NCBI RefSeq assembly: GCF_001019615.1
Contig: NZ_JNBQ01000002.1
Coordinates: 62,001 to 126,000, forward strand
Source: Cellulosimicrobium funkei
GTDB taxonomy: Bacteria > Actinomycetota > Actinomycetes > Actinomycetales > Cellulomonadaceae
Length of the DNA stretch: 64,000 bases
Direction of reading: 5' to 3'
The notes beneath the pieces are model-generated. The model was not told where the DNA came from and searched no databases. It worked only from the letters and a program-made list of their open reading frames with translations. This document shows, one piece after another, positions 33,967 to 42,339 of the stretch; positions within the stretch are counted from its first letter, which is position 1, and each line of letters opens with the position of its first letter. The position numbers and the translations under genes were made by a program.

Positions 33967-34034
33967 CGAGATCGACCCGCCCGTCGCCAGATCGGCCTTC
34001 GGAGGGTCGATCTCGGCCGCTCGGGTCGATCTCG
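33967..34034. terminator. Alternative hairpins between the DinB gene and rlmC
   Basis: CGAGATCGACCCG at 33967-33979 pairs perfectly with CGGGTCGATCTCG at 34022-34034; its inner 11 bases can instead pair with GGGTCGATCTC at 34004-34014. The three copies lie between convergent genes and could give two alternative terminators. Confidence 0.55.
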
Positions 34035-34059
34035 GAGCAGCGTCGCCCCGACGCCGCGG

Positions 34060-35184
34060 TCAGCCGCGTGCGAGGAGGACCGCGACCTCGTAGTGCGACG
34101 TCTGCGGGAACATGTCGAGCACACGCGCGGCTCGCGGGCGCAGCGACGGCATGAGCGCCAGGTCGCGCGCGAGCGACGTCGCGTTGCAGCTCGAGTAGAC
34201 GACGTGCCCGACGCCGGACTCCTCGAGCCACGTGCTGAGCGTCTCCCCGATCCCACGTCGCGGCGGGTTGACGACGACTAGGTCCGGCACGTCCTGCCGC
34301 GACAGCGCGAACGCCGTCGCGTCCTGGGCCAGGAACGTCGTGCGGTCGAGGCCGGCGTCCCGCGCGGTGAGCCGCGCGCTCTCCACCGCCTCGGCGCTCG
34401 TCTCGACACCGACGACGTCCCGGTCCGGACCGGCGACGTGCAGCGCGAACCCGCCGACCCCGCAGTAGAGGTCCCAGACCGTGGCGGGCGCGGCGTCGTC
34501 CACCCACTCGCGGCCCTGGCGGTAGAGCGCGGCGGCGACGTCGGTGTTGGTCTGGAAGAAGCTCTGCGGGCGCAGGTGCAGGTCGATCCCGTTGACGCGC
34601 ATGCGCAGCGTCTCGGCGTCCGTGAGGAGGATCTCCGTCTCGCCCTCGACCACGGCCTTGTGCTCGGGGTGCAGGTTCGCGGAGACGACGCGGAGCGACG
34701 GCAGGGCGTCGAGCAGGCTCGGCAGGTGCTTGCGGACCCGGGGGAGCGACTCCGTGGACCGGAGGACGAACCGCGCCATGAGGTCGCCGTCGGGGGAGAG
34801 CGTGACCAGCACGTACTTGAGCTCGCCGCGGCGGGCGCGCACGTCGTAGGGGACGAGCCGCGCGCGCGTCACGAACTCCGCGAACGCCGGGAACGACGCC
34901 TGGAGCGCGGGCGGGTAGAGCGGGCAGTCGGTGAGGTCGACGCCGCCGCCCTCGCCGAGGATGCCGAGCACCGGGGCGTCCGTCGTGCCCGTGACGACCA
35001 TCTTCGCCTTGTTGCGGAAGCCCGACTCCGCGGACTCGACCGTGGGCAGCCAGGTCAGGTCGGGCGCGAGCGGCGCGAGGAGGTCGGCGCAGTGCCCCTG
35101 CTTGCCGGTGAGCTGCGCCGGGTACGCCAGCTCGAGGAGGCTGCACGACCGGCACCGGCCGGCGTCGTAGTGGTGGCACTGCAC
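34060..35184 (-). CDS. rlmC: 23S rRNA (uracil-C5)-methyltransferase RlmC
   Basis: RlmC (RumB) methylates U747 of 23S rRNA in Escherichia coli. The 374-residue protein starts VQCHHYDAGRCRSCSLLE, which matches the RlmC-specific N-terminus whose four Cys bind a 4Fe-4S cluster (with Cys in LTDCPLY). SAM-binding DLYCGVGGFALH, then VVNPPRRG and the catalytic YSSCNATSLARDL follow. A longer frame starts at 35205, but GTG 35184 is preferred because of homology and because TAGACT (35197-35192) ends seven bases upstream. Confidence 0.9.
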   Translation of the reverse strand: MQCHHYDAGRCRSCSLLELAYPAQLTGKQGHCADLLAPLAPDLTWLPTVESAESGFRNKAKMVVTGTTDAPVLGILGEGGGVDLTDCPLYPPALQASFPAFAEFVTRARLVPYDVRARRGELKYVLVTLSPDGDLMARFVLRSTESLPRVRKHLPSLLDALPSLRVVSANLHPEHKAVVEGETEILLTDAETLRMRVNGIDLHLRPQSFFQTNTDVAAALYRQGREWVDDAAPATVWDLYCGVGGFALHVAGPDRDVVGVETSAEAVESARLTARDAGLDRTTFLAQDATAFALSRQDVPDLVVVNPPRRGIGETLSTWLEESGVGHVVYSSCNATSLARDLALMPSLRPRAARVLDMFPQTSHYEVAVLLARG

Positions 35185-35242
35185 TCGTTCGAGTCTAGGT
35201 GCCACGCGAGCACGGGCGCTGTGGACCTGCGTGGCGAGGTCG

Positions 35243-35256
35243 TGGGAGCGCTCCCT
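35243..35256. promoter_or_regulatory. CelR-type operator 1 upstream of the glucanase
   Basis: TGGGAGCGCTCCCT matches the LacI-family CelR operator TGGGAGCGCTCCCA at 13 of 14 positions. It lies 128 bases upstream of the glucanase start codon. Confidence 0.75.
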
Positions 35257-35286
35257 GGCGTCCGTGGCATCCGTCCGCTACGGTCG

Positions 35287-35300
35287 TGGCAGCGCTCCCA
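35287..35300. promoter_or_regulatory. CelR-type operator 2 upstream of the glucanase
   Basis: TGGCAGCGCTCCCA matches TGGGAGCGCTCCCA at 13 of 14 positions. It begins 44 bases after operator 1 begins, about four helical turns, which would allow cooperative binding or looping. Confidence 0.75.
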
Positions 35301-35383
35301 CACCGGTGTGGGACGGCGCTGTCGCCGGGCCGGTCCGGCGAGTGCGGTGACGACGAAGTAACCGAACAAGGAGCAGATCCGGC

Positions 35384-37033
35384 ATGAATCTCGACAGGCG
35401 GAGAAGAAGCAGACGAGCGTGGGCCGCGCTGTGCGCGGCGGTCCTCGCGGTGAGCGGGGCGGTCGTCGGTGCGGCGGCCCCCGCGAGCGCGGTCCCGGCG
35501 ACCATCCCGCTCACGATCACCAACGACTCGGGCAAGGGGCCGATCTACCTGTACGTCCTCGGCGAGCGCGACGGCGTCGCCGGCTGGGCCGACGCGGGCG
35601 GCACGTTCCACCCGTGGCCCGGCGGGGTCGGGCCCGTGCCCGTCCCGGCACCCGACGCGTCGATCGCGGGCCCCGGCCCCGGCCAGTCCGTGACGATCCA
35701 GCTCCCGAAGCTGTCCGGGCGCGTCTACTACTCGTACGGCCAGAAGATGACGTTCCAGATCGTGCTGGACGGGCGCCTCGTGCAGCCCGCGGTCCAGAAC
35801 GACTCCGACCCCAACCGGAACATCCTCTTCAACTGGACCGAGTACACGCTCAACGACGACGGGCTGTGGATCAACAGCACGCAGGTGGACCACTGGTCCG
35901 CGCCGTACCAGGTGGGCGTCAAGCGCGCCGACGGGCAGGTCCTCAGCACGGGCATGCTCAAGCCGAACGGCTACGAGGCGTTCTACACGGCCCTCGAGAG
36001 CGCGGGGTGGGGCGGGCTCGTGCAGCGCGCCCCCGACGGGAGCCGCCTGCGCGCGCTCAACCCGTCGCACGGGATCGACGTCGGCAAGATCTCCTCGGCG
36101 TCGATCGACTCGTACGTCACCGAGGTGTGGAACTCCTACCGCACGCGCGACATGGTGATCACGCCGTTCTCCCACGAGCCCGGGACGCAGTTCCGCGGCC
36201 GGGTCGACGGCGACTGGTTCCGGTTCAGGAACGGCTCCGGGCAGGAGGTCGCGGCCTTCAAGAAGCCCGACGCGTCGAGCGTCTACGGGTGCCACAAGGA
36301 CCTCCAGGCGCCGAACGACCACGTCGTCGGGCCCATCGCCCGCACGCTGTGCGCCGCGCTCGTGCGCACCACGGCGCTGAGCAACCCGAACCAGCCCGAC
36401 GCGAGCAACGCCGGCTTCTACCAGGACGCCCGGACCAACGTCTACGCCAAGCTCGCGCACCAGCAGATGGCGAACGGCAAGGCGTACGCGTTCGCGTTCG
36501 ACGACGTCGGCGCGCACGAGTCGCTCGTCCACGACGGCAACCCGCAGGCCGCGTACATCAAGCTCGACCCTTTCACGGGCACCGCGACGCCTCTCGGCGA
36601 CGGAGGAGGCGGCACCGAGCAGCCGAACCCCGGCGGCGGGCTGCCGACCGGCACCGGGACGATCCGCGCCGGCACCGCGCTGTGCCTCGACGTGCCGTGG
36701 GCGGACCCGACCGACACCAACCAGGTCCAGCTCGCGACCTGCAGCGGCAACGCGGCGCAGCAGTGGACGCGCGGGTCCGACGGGACCGTGCGGGCGCTGG
36801 GCAAGTGCCTCGACGTCGCCCGCAGCGGGACCGCGGACGGTACCGTCGTCTGGATCTACACGTGCAACGGGACGGGCGCCCAGAAGTGGGTCTACGACTC
36901 CGGCACCCAGGCGCTGCGCAACCCGCAGTCCGGCAAGTGCCTCGACGCCCAGGGCGGCGCGCCGCTCCGCGACGGCCAGAAGGTCCAGCTCTGGACCTGC
37001 AACCAGACCGAGGCCCAGCGCTGGTCGTTCTGA
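35384..37033 (+). CDS. Secreted GH64 endo-beta-1,3-glucanase with ricin-type lectin domain
   Basis: The 549-residue enzyme should cleave beta-1,3-glucan (laminarin, yeast wall glucan). A signal peptide with twin-Arg-rich start ends after ASA at residue 36. Residues about 40-405 form the GH64 catalytic domain (TITNDSGKGPIYLYVLGERD, then FFNW-type ILFNWTEYTLN). A Gly/Pro linker at 408-425 leads to a C-terminal beta-trefoil lectin (CBM13) with three QxW repeats: QQW, QKW and QRW. Length and layout match glucanase II of Cellulosimicrobium cellulans/Oerskovia xanthineolytica. AAGGAG precedes the ATG, and two CelR-type sites lie upstream. Confidence 0.93.
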   Translation: MNLDRRRRSRRAWAALCAAVLAVSGAVVGAAAPASAVPATIPLTITNDSGKGPIYLYVLGERDGVAGWADAGGTFHPWPGGVGPVPVPAPDASIAGPGPGQSVTIQLPKLSGRVYYSYGQKMTFQIVLDGRLVQPAVQNDSDPNRNILFNWTEYTLNDDGLWINSTQVDHWSAPYQVGVKRADGQVLSTGMLKPNGYEAFYTALESAGWGGLVQRAPDGSRLRALNPSHGIDVGKISSASIDSYVTEVWNSYRTRDMVITPFSHEPGTQFRGRVDGDWFRFRNGSGQEVAAFKKPDASSVYGCHKDLQAPNDHVVGPIARTLCAALVRTTALSNPNQPDASNAGFYQDARTNVYAKLAHQQMANGKAYAFAFDDVGAHESLVHDGNPQAAYIKLDPFTGTATPLGDGGGGTEQPNPGGGLPTGTGTIRAGTALCLDVPWADPTDTNQVQLATCSGNAAQQWTRGSDGTVRALGKCLDVARSGTADGTVVWIYTCNGTGAQKWVYDSGTQALRNPQSGKCLDAQGGAPLRDGQKVQLWTCNQTEAQRWSF

Positions 37034-37063
37034 CGCCGTGGGGTTCCTGACCCGGTAGCACGC

Positions 37064-37108
37064 CCGGTGCCCGATGACGCCCGCTCGCGGGACGTCGTCG
37101 GGCACCGG
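37064..37108 (+). terminator. Terminator after the glucanase
   Basis: CCGGTGCCCGA at 37064-37074 pairs perfectly with TCGGGCACCGG at 37098-37108, and inner GACG and CCCGC segments extend the stem. It lies 30 bases past the glucanase stop and could also serve the convergent DUF4287 gene. Confidence 0.7.
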
Positions 37109-37154
37109 TGTGCGCGGGCGCGACCGGGGCGACCCGCGCGGTGTCCGCGGGGCG

Positions 37155-37442
37155 TCAGGCCGGCTTGGTCGCCTTGCCGTCGAGCCACAGGGTGTCGGAC
37201 TCGTCGCGGTGCGTGCCGTCGGACCCCACGTGCTTCGAGGAGATCTGCGGCCCCTTGGTGATGACGTGCACGATCGCCATGCCGTGCCCGCGCCCCAGGC
37301 CGTAGTCGTCCTTGAGCCACTCGAGGATCGGCGTGGCCTTCGTGGTCTCGTCGAACCCGCGCTCGTGCGCGAGGTCGACCAGCTGGCGCGGGGTGAGGCC
37401 GGTCTTGTCCTCGACCGCGTCGAGATAGGCCTGGAAGGACAT
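37155..37442 (-). CDS. DUF4287 domain protein
   Basis: A 95-residue soluble protein starting MSFQAYLDAVEDKTGLTPRQ, the typical opening of DUF4287; LKDDYGLGRGHGMAIVHVI follows. Related proteins of this group have a helical fold with a conserved GHGMA segment, and no enzymatic role is established. The C-terminal 20 residues are polar. It is transcribed opposite to the glucanase and downstream of the small helical-bundle gene at 37516. Confidence 0.82.
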   Translation of the reverse strand: MSFQAYLDAVEDKTGLTPRQLVDLAHERGFDETTKATPILEWLKDDYGLGRGHGMAIVHVITKGPQISSKHVGSDGTHRDESDTLWLDGKATKPA

Positions 37443-37515
37443 GCGTGCTCCTCGTCGTCGGGGGCGGGCCGCTCGACCCGCCGGTGAACCTACCGACGGT
37501 CGCCCACACGCCGAC

Positions 37516-37755
37516 TCATCGGTCGGGCGGCGGCGACCTCCGTACGGGCCGGGGCGGTCGGCTGCCCGACCGGAGCACGTCCGTCACCGCGTTCTCCACG
37601 AGCACCGGCACGAAGTCGCGGACGTGCGCGGTCTGGTACCGCCCGAGCTCCGCGAGCACCTGGTCGCGCACGTCGTCCACCGGCACCTCCGGGAAGCGCG
37701 CACTGATCCGCTCGACCACGACGTCGATCTCGCGGTCCTCGTCCTCGATCGCCAT
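37516..37755 (-). CDS. Three-helix-bundle dimerization domain protein
   Basis: A 79-residue protein with EIDVVVERISARFPEVPVDDVRD, LAELGRYQTAHVRDFVPVLVENAV and a basic, Pro-rich tail. This pattern is found in the small actinobacterial 'three-helix bundle dimerization domain' family (DUF3562-like). The helices suggest a dimer; the basic tail might contact nucleic acid, but no function is known. The start ATG at 37753-37755 follows the usual MAIEDED-type opening. Confidence 0.68.
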   Translation of the reverse strand: MAIEDEDREIDVVVERISARFPEVPVDDVRDQVLAELGRYQTAHVRDFVPVLVENAVTDVLRSGSRPPRPVRRSPPPDR

Positions 37756-37878
37756 GACCCGACGCTCCGGCCCCGCGGCGCGGCGCACAACCAACAACGG
37801 ATGAACACACGGCGCACGCGACGCGCCGACCGGCGCCTGTGCGCGGTCCTCTGCTCCCGATACGCTCGGGCAACCGAT

Positions 37879-38226
37879 GTGGACGATCCTCGTGCTGTGC
37901 GCGTCCTCGCACTCCTGGCCGCTGCGGTGTGGCCGGCGGTGCAGCGCCGTGGTGCCCCCGGTCGCCGGTCCCGCACCGTTCTCGCCGCCACGACCGCCGT
38001 GCTCGTGCTGGTCCTGATGCTCGTGACCGTGGCGCCTCGCGACGTCACCGACGACGGGCAGCGGTACACGTGCATCGAGGAGCCCCTCGGCGGGCTGAAC
38101 CCGCTGTCGTCCGACGCGACCGACGCATGCGTCCAGGCCAACTGGACCGTGATCGCCGTCGTGCTGCTCGGGTGCGCGGTCCTGGTGGCCCTGGAGCATC
38201 TCGTCCTCCGCCGTCGCGCCCGATGA
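37879..38226 (+). CDS. Hypothetical small membrane protein
   Basis: A 115-residue protein with a hydrophobic N-terminus (residues about 7-17), a segment at 35-51 (TVLAATTAVLVLVLMLVTVA), a polar extracellular-looking loop with two Cys (YTCIEEP, DACVQ), and a C-terminal segment at 88-106 followed by Arg residues. TACGCT at 37861-37866 may be its -10 box. The start is uncertain: GTG 37879 or GTG 37897. No family is recognised. Confidence 0.5.
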   Translation: MDDPRAVRVLALLAAAVWPAVQRRGAPGRRSRTVLAATTAVLVLVLMLVTVAPRDVTDDGQRYTCIEEPLGGLNPLSSDATDACVQANWTVIAVVLLGCAVLVALEHLVLRRRAR

Positions 38227-38242
38227 TGCGGCGAAAGGTCCG

Positions 38243-38635
38243 ATGGCGGGTGCGGGCCCTCCCGGAAGCGCCGCCTCGCGGTGGTCGCGGGGGCGTCCTA
38301 TGACTCCCCGGCACCTGGAGCCCCAGCGGCGATCGACCCGCCTCGGTCGTCAGCTTCTCGACTGGTCTGCCGTCGCGTACCGATGGGTGGGCGGACTGCC
38401 GTGGGAGCGGCTGTGGCTGCGACCGGTGTTGCTCGTGGCGTTGCTTCTCCTGGCGTCGTCTTGCGGCGGCGCTCTCGGGAGTGTCGCCATGTTGCTGGGC
38501 GTACCGGTCGAGCCGTGGTTCTGGTGGGGGTTCGCGCTCCCGGTGGTCGCGGTGACGCTCTTCGGGCTCTACGCCCTGTGTGGGTGGCTGTCCGCGCTGG
38601 ATCGATTCGGGGCGCGGTGGCGTACTCATCGGTGA
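38243..38635 (+). CDS. Hypothetical membrane protein
   Basis: A 130-residue protein with a basic N-terminus and two hydrophobic segments (LLVALLLLASSCGGALGSVA at about 64-83 and WFWWGFALPVVAVTLFGLYA at about 92-111). AAAGGTC lies five bases before the ATG at 38243; an in-frame ATG at 38300 would give 111 residues. It starts 16 bases after the preceding small membrane protein gene and seems to form a run of three with the next gene. No family is recognised. Confidence 0.5.
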   Translation: MAGAGPPGSAASRWSRGRPMTPRHLEPQRRSTRLGRQLLDWSAVAYRWVGGLPWERLWLRPVLLVALLLLASSCGGALGSVAMLLGVPVEPWFWWGFALPVVAVTLFGLYALCGWLSALDRFGARWRTHR

Positions 38636-38650
38636 GGTCCGGGCAGGGCT

Positions 38651-38863
38651 GTGGCGTGGAAGAGTGTGCCCGTGCCCGTGCTCGTCGATGTCCTGCTGCT
38701 GCTCGCGCTGGTCACGGCGCTGCTCGCTGCGGTGCTCCTGCGCTCGGCCTACGTGGTGACGCAGGACCCACGACTGCGTCGTTCCCTCGCGACCTGGGGT
38801 TGGCCCCTTGCCGCGACAGCCGTGGTTCTCGGTCTCGTGGTGCTGGCACTCGACGGCGCGTAA
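38651..38863 (+). CDS. Hypothetical small two-helix membrane protein
   Basis: A 70-residue protein with two hydrophobic segments (residues about 8-30 and 48-67) joined by a short polar loop with Arg residues (VTQDPRLRRSL). It starts with a GTG 15 bases after the preceding gene. Nothing else identifies it; the simple helix pair supports a real membrane protein, but the evidence is weak. Confidence 0.45.
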   Translation: MAWKSVPVPVLVDVLLLLALVTALLAAVLLRSAYVVTQDPRLRRSLATWGWPLAATAVVLGLVVLALDGA

Positions 38864-38956
38864 GCCCGCCATGTCCGCAGGTCGAAAGAGGCTTTGGGGG
38901 TGAACATCGGCCTGCGGCGAACCAGCGCCCCCAGATCGTTGCGATTCCCATGGTCG

Positions 38957-39032
38957 TGGTGGGCCCCGTGGGGTTCGAACCCACAACCTACGGATTAAAA
39001 GTCCGCAGCTCTGCCAGTTGAGCTAGAGGCCC
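38957..39032 (-). tRNA. tRNA-Lys (TTT)
   Basis: The minus strand reads GGGCCTCTAGCTCAACTGG and folds into a full tRNA. The anticodon loop CTTTTAA gives TTT, lysine. The acceptor pairs GGGCCTC with GGGGCCC (one T-G wobble), the discriminator is A, and CCA is encoded at 38959-38957, unlike the three tRNAs at 10030-10462. Confidence 0.95.
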
Positions 39033-39408
39033 TGGACGCCGACCAGCGCCCACGCACAGGCTACCCGCGGGCCGGGTCGGCAGTTCGCATCGACGTCGGC
39101 AGCCCTGGTCGAGGTCGGCAACCCGGCTCGCCGATCTGGGCAGGAGCTGCCGAACTCGCTCCGAAGGTCCCGCTGTGCGCGCGGGCGCGGACCCTACGTG
39201 GGTCATGGAGCGCTGTCACGCGCAGTCTTGCTCCGTGAGAAATTCGGTGAGAATCGGGCGATTCGCTTGCGAGCGGCGCGCGTTCTTGTTTCGGTGGAGT
39301 GGACCGAGGAGCCCGCGGGAGGGTGCACCGACGGCAGGTCACGCCGGCCAGGCGTGAGCCGCACGGACGTGTCCCGCAGGGTTCCGCCCGGCGACGAGAG
39401 GAGCTCTC
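39033..39408. other. Intergenic region with dispersed repeat copy
   Basis: This 376-base gap separates tRNA-Lys from the HesB-like gene. At 39077-39153 it holds several GTCGGCA units and a 31-base segment (39123-39153) that closely resembles 60062-60091. Further on, GTGAGAA occurs twice (39235-39265 region) in an AT-richer patch that may contain the promoter. The HesB-like ribosome site is GAGAGGAGC. Confidence 0.4.
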
Positions 39409-39690
39409 GTGCTCACCCTGACCGACAACGCCCGTACCGCTGTCCACGACCTGCAGACCCAGGCCGGTGTCCCAGAGGGAGGCGGTCTGCGGATCGCCGA
39501 GTCCGCGGACCAGGCGGGCAGCTTCGAGCTCGCGCTCGTGCCCGCCCCGCAGCCCGACGACACGGTCGTCGAGGACGGCGAGGCGAAGGTGTTCGTGGAA
39601 TCCGCCACGGCCCCGACGCTCTCGAACCTCACGCTCGACACGGACCCGAACGCGCAGGGCCCGGCGTTCGTCCTGACTCCTCAGGGCTGA
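39409..39690 (+). CDS. HesB/IscA-like protein lacking the cluster-binding cysteines
   Basis: A 93-residue protein whose N-terminus (MLTLTDNARTAVHDLQTQAGVPEGGGLRI) matches the A-type iron-sulfur carrier fold. True IscA proteins bind clusters through three Cys, the last two near the C-terminus as CGCG. This protein has no Cys at all, and the C-terminus reads AQGPAFVLTPQG. It therefore cannot carry a cluster by the usual means and probably has another role; such Cys-free forms are common in actinobacteria, sometimes labelled 'adhesin'. The GTG at 39409 follows GAGAGGAGC. Confidence 0.8.
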   Translation: MLTLTDNARTAVHDLQTQAGVPEGGGLRIAESADQAGSFELALVPAPQPDDTVVEDGEAKVFVESATAPTLSNLTLDTDPNAQGPAFVLTPQG

Positions 39691-39766
39691 CCCACCAGTT
39701 CTACCGGCGCCCGCGCCGGACGATCTCGACGACGCGTCCTCCTCCTCCAGGCGCGTCCTCGGTCGC

Positions 39767-39802
39767 ACGACGGGCCGTCCGCTCCGGCGGGCGGCCCGTC
39801 GT
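39767..39802. terminator. Shared terminator between the HesB-like gene and the M50 protease gene
   Basis: ACGACGGGCCG at 39767-39777 pairs perfectly with CGGCCCGTCGT at 39792-39802, and inner bases extend the stem. It lies between two convergent genes. Confidence 0.65.
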
Positions 39803-39821
39803 CGTGTCCGGGGAGGTCGGC

Positions 39822-40634
39822 TCAGGCCGCCGGTCCCACGATCCACGACCCGCCGAGCACGGCGGCCCCGAGCGTGACGACGAGGAACACCCCGACCCAG
39901 AACAGCCCGGGCACGTGCGTGAGGCGCGCGAGGATATCGGCGTCGGACGTCGCCGCCCGTCCGCGCGACCGCTCGCTCTGCAGCTCGAGCACCGGCCGGA
40001 CCGCGCCGAGCAGCAGGAACCACGTCACCGCGTAGGCGACGGCGCTCTGCACGTCGGGCGACGCCCACCACGACACGCCGACCAGCGCGGCGCCCGTGAC
40101 GAGCACCGACCACAGCCCGAACCAGTTGCGGATCTGCAGCAGCATGAGGGCGAGCAGCACGACGAGCAGCCACAGCAGCCCGACGGCGTAGCCCTGCCGC
40201 AGGAGCGCGGCGGCGCCGAGCCCGATGAGGCCCGGGCCGACGTAGCCCATGAACGCGGTGAGGATCATGCCGAACCCGCGCGGCCGGCCCGACGACACGG
40301 TGAGCCCGGACGTGTCGGAGTGCAGCCGGATGCCCGAGAGGCGCCGGCCGGTGAGCAGCGCGGCGAGCGCGTGCGACGCCTCGTGCGCGATCGTCACGAC
40401 GTGCCGCGCGACGCGCCAGACCGGCGTGACGAGCACGACCGCCAGGGCGAGCGCGCCCATCGCCACGACGACGGCGGTCGCCGGGGGAGCGACGGGCGTC
40501 GTCGCGGCCTCCCACACCCGCCCGACGACGTCCCCCACGGAGGAGGCGACGTCGCCCCCCGAGGTGGTGCCGCCGTCGGACAGCACGGCTCGGGCTACGG
40601 CGAGGGAGGGCGTCAGCGCGGGCACGCGCGCCAT
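39822..40634 (-). CDS. M50B-like site-2-type metalloprotease family membrane protein
   Basis: A 270-residue protein with about seven hydrophobic segments. The zinc motif HEASH (in VTIAHEASHALAALLTGRR) lies in the second or third segment, near residue 100, as in peptidase M50B-like proteins. MILTAFMGYVGPGLIGLGAAALLR resembles the later GxxxGPxLG-like region. The family may cleave within membranes, but its substrate is unknown. The ATG at 40632-40634 follows GTGGTGGA on the minus strand; a longer frame exists upstream but has no support. Confidence 0.82.
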   Translation of the reverse strand: MARVPALTPSLAVARAVLSDGGTTSGGDVASSVGDVVGRVWEAATTPVAPPATAVVVAMGALALAVVLVTPVWRVARHVVTIAHEASHALAALLTGRRLSGIRLHSDTSGLTVSSGRPRGFGMILTAFMGYVGPGLIGLGAAALLRQGYAVGLLWLLVVLLALMLLQIRNWFGLWSVLVTGAALVGVSWWASPDVQSAVAYAVTWFLLLGAVRPVLELQSERSRGRAATSDADILARLTHVPGLFWVGVFLVVTLGAAVLGGSWIVGPAA

Positions 40635-40816
40635 TCCACCACAGCCTGCTGTGCCCGCGGACGACGCGACGAGACGCACCTCACCCGTGCTCCGGCGTCA
40701 GGCATGAGACACTGGAGGTACGAGGGCAGCGCGATCCCGCGCGCCCCGCGTCGTGGAGATCCCCCCGGATTGCGTGCGGCGGACCCCGACCTTGAGCCCC
40801 GAGAGGCCCATCACCC

Positions 40817-42328
40817 GTGACTTCCTTTGCCGATTTCGGCCTGCCCACCCCTGTCGTGCGCGAGCTCTCGCGCCAGGGCATCGACTCCCCGTTCCCCATC
40901 CAGACCGCCACGCTGCCCGACTCGCTGAAGGGCCGTGACGTCCTCGGCCGCGGACGCACGGGGTCCGGCAAGACGCTCGCGTTCTCGCTGCCGACCGTCT
41001 CACGCCTGTCGTGGGCCAAGTCGTCGCGCCAGCCGCGCCGACCCCGCGCCCTCGTGCTGTGCCCGACGCGCGAGCTCGCCAACCAGATCAACGCCACGAT
41101 GGAGCCGGTCGCCAAGGCGCTCGGCCTCGTGACGACGACGATCTTCGGCGGCGTCGCGCAGTCGCGCCAGGTCGCCGCGCTCGACAAGGGCGTGGACATC
41201 GTCATCGCGTGCCCCGGCCGCCTCGAGGACCTCCTCAACCAGCGCCTGCTCACGCTCGACGCCATCGAGATCACCGTGCTCGACGAGGCCGACCACATGG
41301 CCGACCTCGGGTTCCTGCCCGGCGTGAAGCGCATCATGGACAAGACCCCCAAGCAGGGGCAGCGCATGCTGTTCTCCGCGACGCTCGACAACGGCGTGGA
41401 CCAGCTCGTCAAGCGCTACCTCAGCAACCCGGTGCGCCACTCGGTGGACGACGCCGCGGCCGCGCCCCCGCAGATGACGCACCACATCCTCGCGGTGCGC
41501 GACGCGGACGCGAAGAAGCAGATCGTGCACGAGCTCGCGTCGGGCACCGGCCGCCGCGTCCTGTTCATGCGCACCAAGCACCAGGCGAAGAAGCTCGCGA
41601 AGCAGCTCACCGCGGCGGGCGTGCCCGCCGTCGACCTGCACGGCAACCTCGGCCAGGGCGCGCGCGAGCGCAACCTCGAGGCGTTCTCCTCGGGCGCGGT
41701 GAAGGTGCTCGTCGCGACGGACATCGCGGCGCGCGGCATCCACGTCGACGACGTCGAGCTCGTCGTGCACGTCGACCCGCCGGCCGAGCACAAGGCGTAC
41801 CTGCACCGCTCGGGCCGCACCGCGCGCGCCGGGTCGGAGGGCGTCGTCGTCACCGTCATGCTCCCGGAGCAGCGCGGCGACGTGCGCGACCTCACGCGCA
41901 AGGCGAAGATCACGGCTCAGCCGAAGCCCGTCGCCCCCGGCGACGCGACGATCAAGGGCCTCGTCGGCGAGGTCGCGGCGTACGTGCGCCCGGCGGACAT
42001 CACGCCGCCCCAGACGCAGGCGAAGCGTGGCACCACGTCCACCAACGGCGGGTCGCGCGCGTCGCGCCGCAACCGTGGCGGTCAGGGCGGCGGTCGTCCC
42101 GCGGCCCAGGGCGCCGGTCAGGGCACGACGGCGCAGCGCGGCCAGGGCGGTCAGCGCCCGGCGGGTGCGGGTCGTCCCGAGGGCGGCGGCAGGAACGGAC
42201 GCGGCGCCTCGGGCACCGGGAACGGCGCGGCTGGTCAGGGCGGCGGCCGTCGTCGCGGCGGCCGCGGTCGCGCGCAGCGCCCCGCCGGCGGTTCGGGCAC
42301 GGTCTACTCGACCTCCACCCCGCGCTGA
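40817..42328 (+). CDS. DEAD-box RNA helicase
   Basis: An ATP-dependent RNA helicase of 503 residues, of the RhlE type. Motifs in order: FPIQ (Q motif), GRTGSGKT (Walker A), PTRELA, DEAD in VLDEADHMADLGF, SAT, and the C-terminal HRSGRTAR. The final 110 residues are rich in Gly, Arg and Gln (RRNRGGQGGG, RRRGGRGRAQR), an RNA-binding tail typical of actinobacterial cold-shock or ribosome-assembly helicases. GTG at 40817 is the start, with GAGAGG about ten bases upstream. A perfect 24-bp hairpin follows the stop. Confidence 0.93.
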   Translation: MTSFADFGLPTPVVRELSRQGIDSPFPIQTATLPDSLKGRDVLGRGRTGSGKTLAFSLPTVSRLSWAKSSRQPRRPRALVLCPTRELANQINATMEPVAKALGLVTTTIFGGVAQSRQVAALDKGVDIVIACPGRLEDLLNQRLLTLDAIEITVLDEADHMADLGFLPGVKRIMDKTPKQGQRMLFSATLDNGVDQLVKRYLSNPVRHSVDDAAAAPPQMTHHILAVRDADAKKQIVHELASGTGRRVLFMRTKHQAKKLAKQLTAAGVPAVDLHGNLGQGARERNLEAFSSGAVKVLVATDIAARGIHVDDVELVVHVDPPAEHKAYLHRSGRTARAGSEGVVVTVMLPEQRGDVRDLTRKAKITAQPKPVAPGDATIKGLVGEVAAYVRPADITPPQTQAKRGTTSTNGGSRASRRNRGGQGGGRPAAQGAGQGTTAQRGQGGQRPAGAGRPEGGGRNGRGASGTGNGAAGQGGGRRRGGRGRAQRPAGGSGTVYSTSTPR

Positions 42329-42339
42329 CGCCCCCCAAC

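Noticed and set aside
37877-38020. Alternative frame starting at ATG 37877
   Set aside because: It stops after about 47 codons with no hydrophobic pattern, whereas the frame from 37879 reads a clean membrane protein to 38226.
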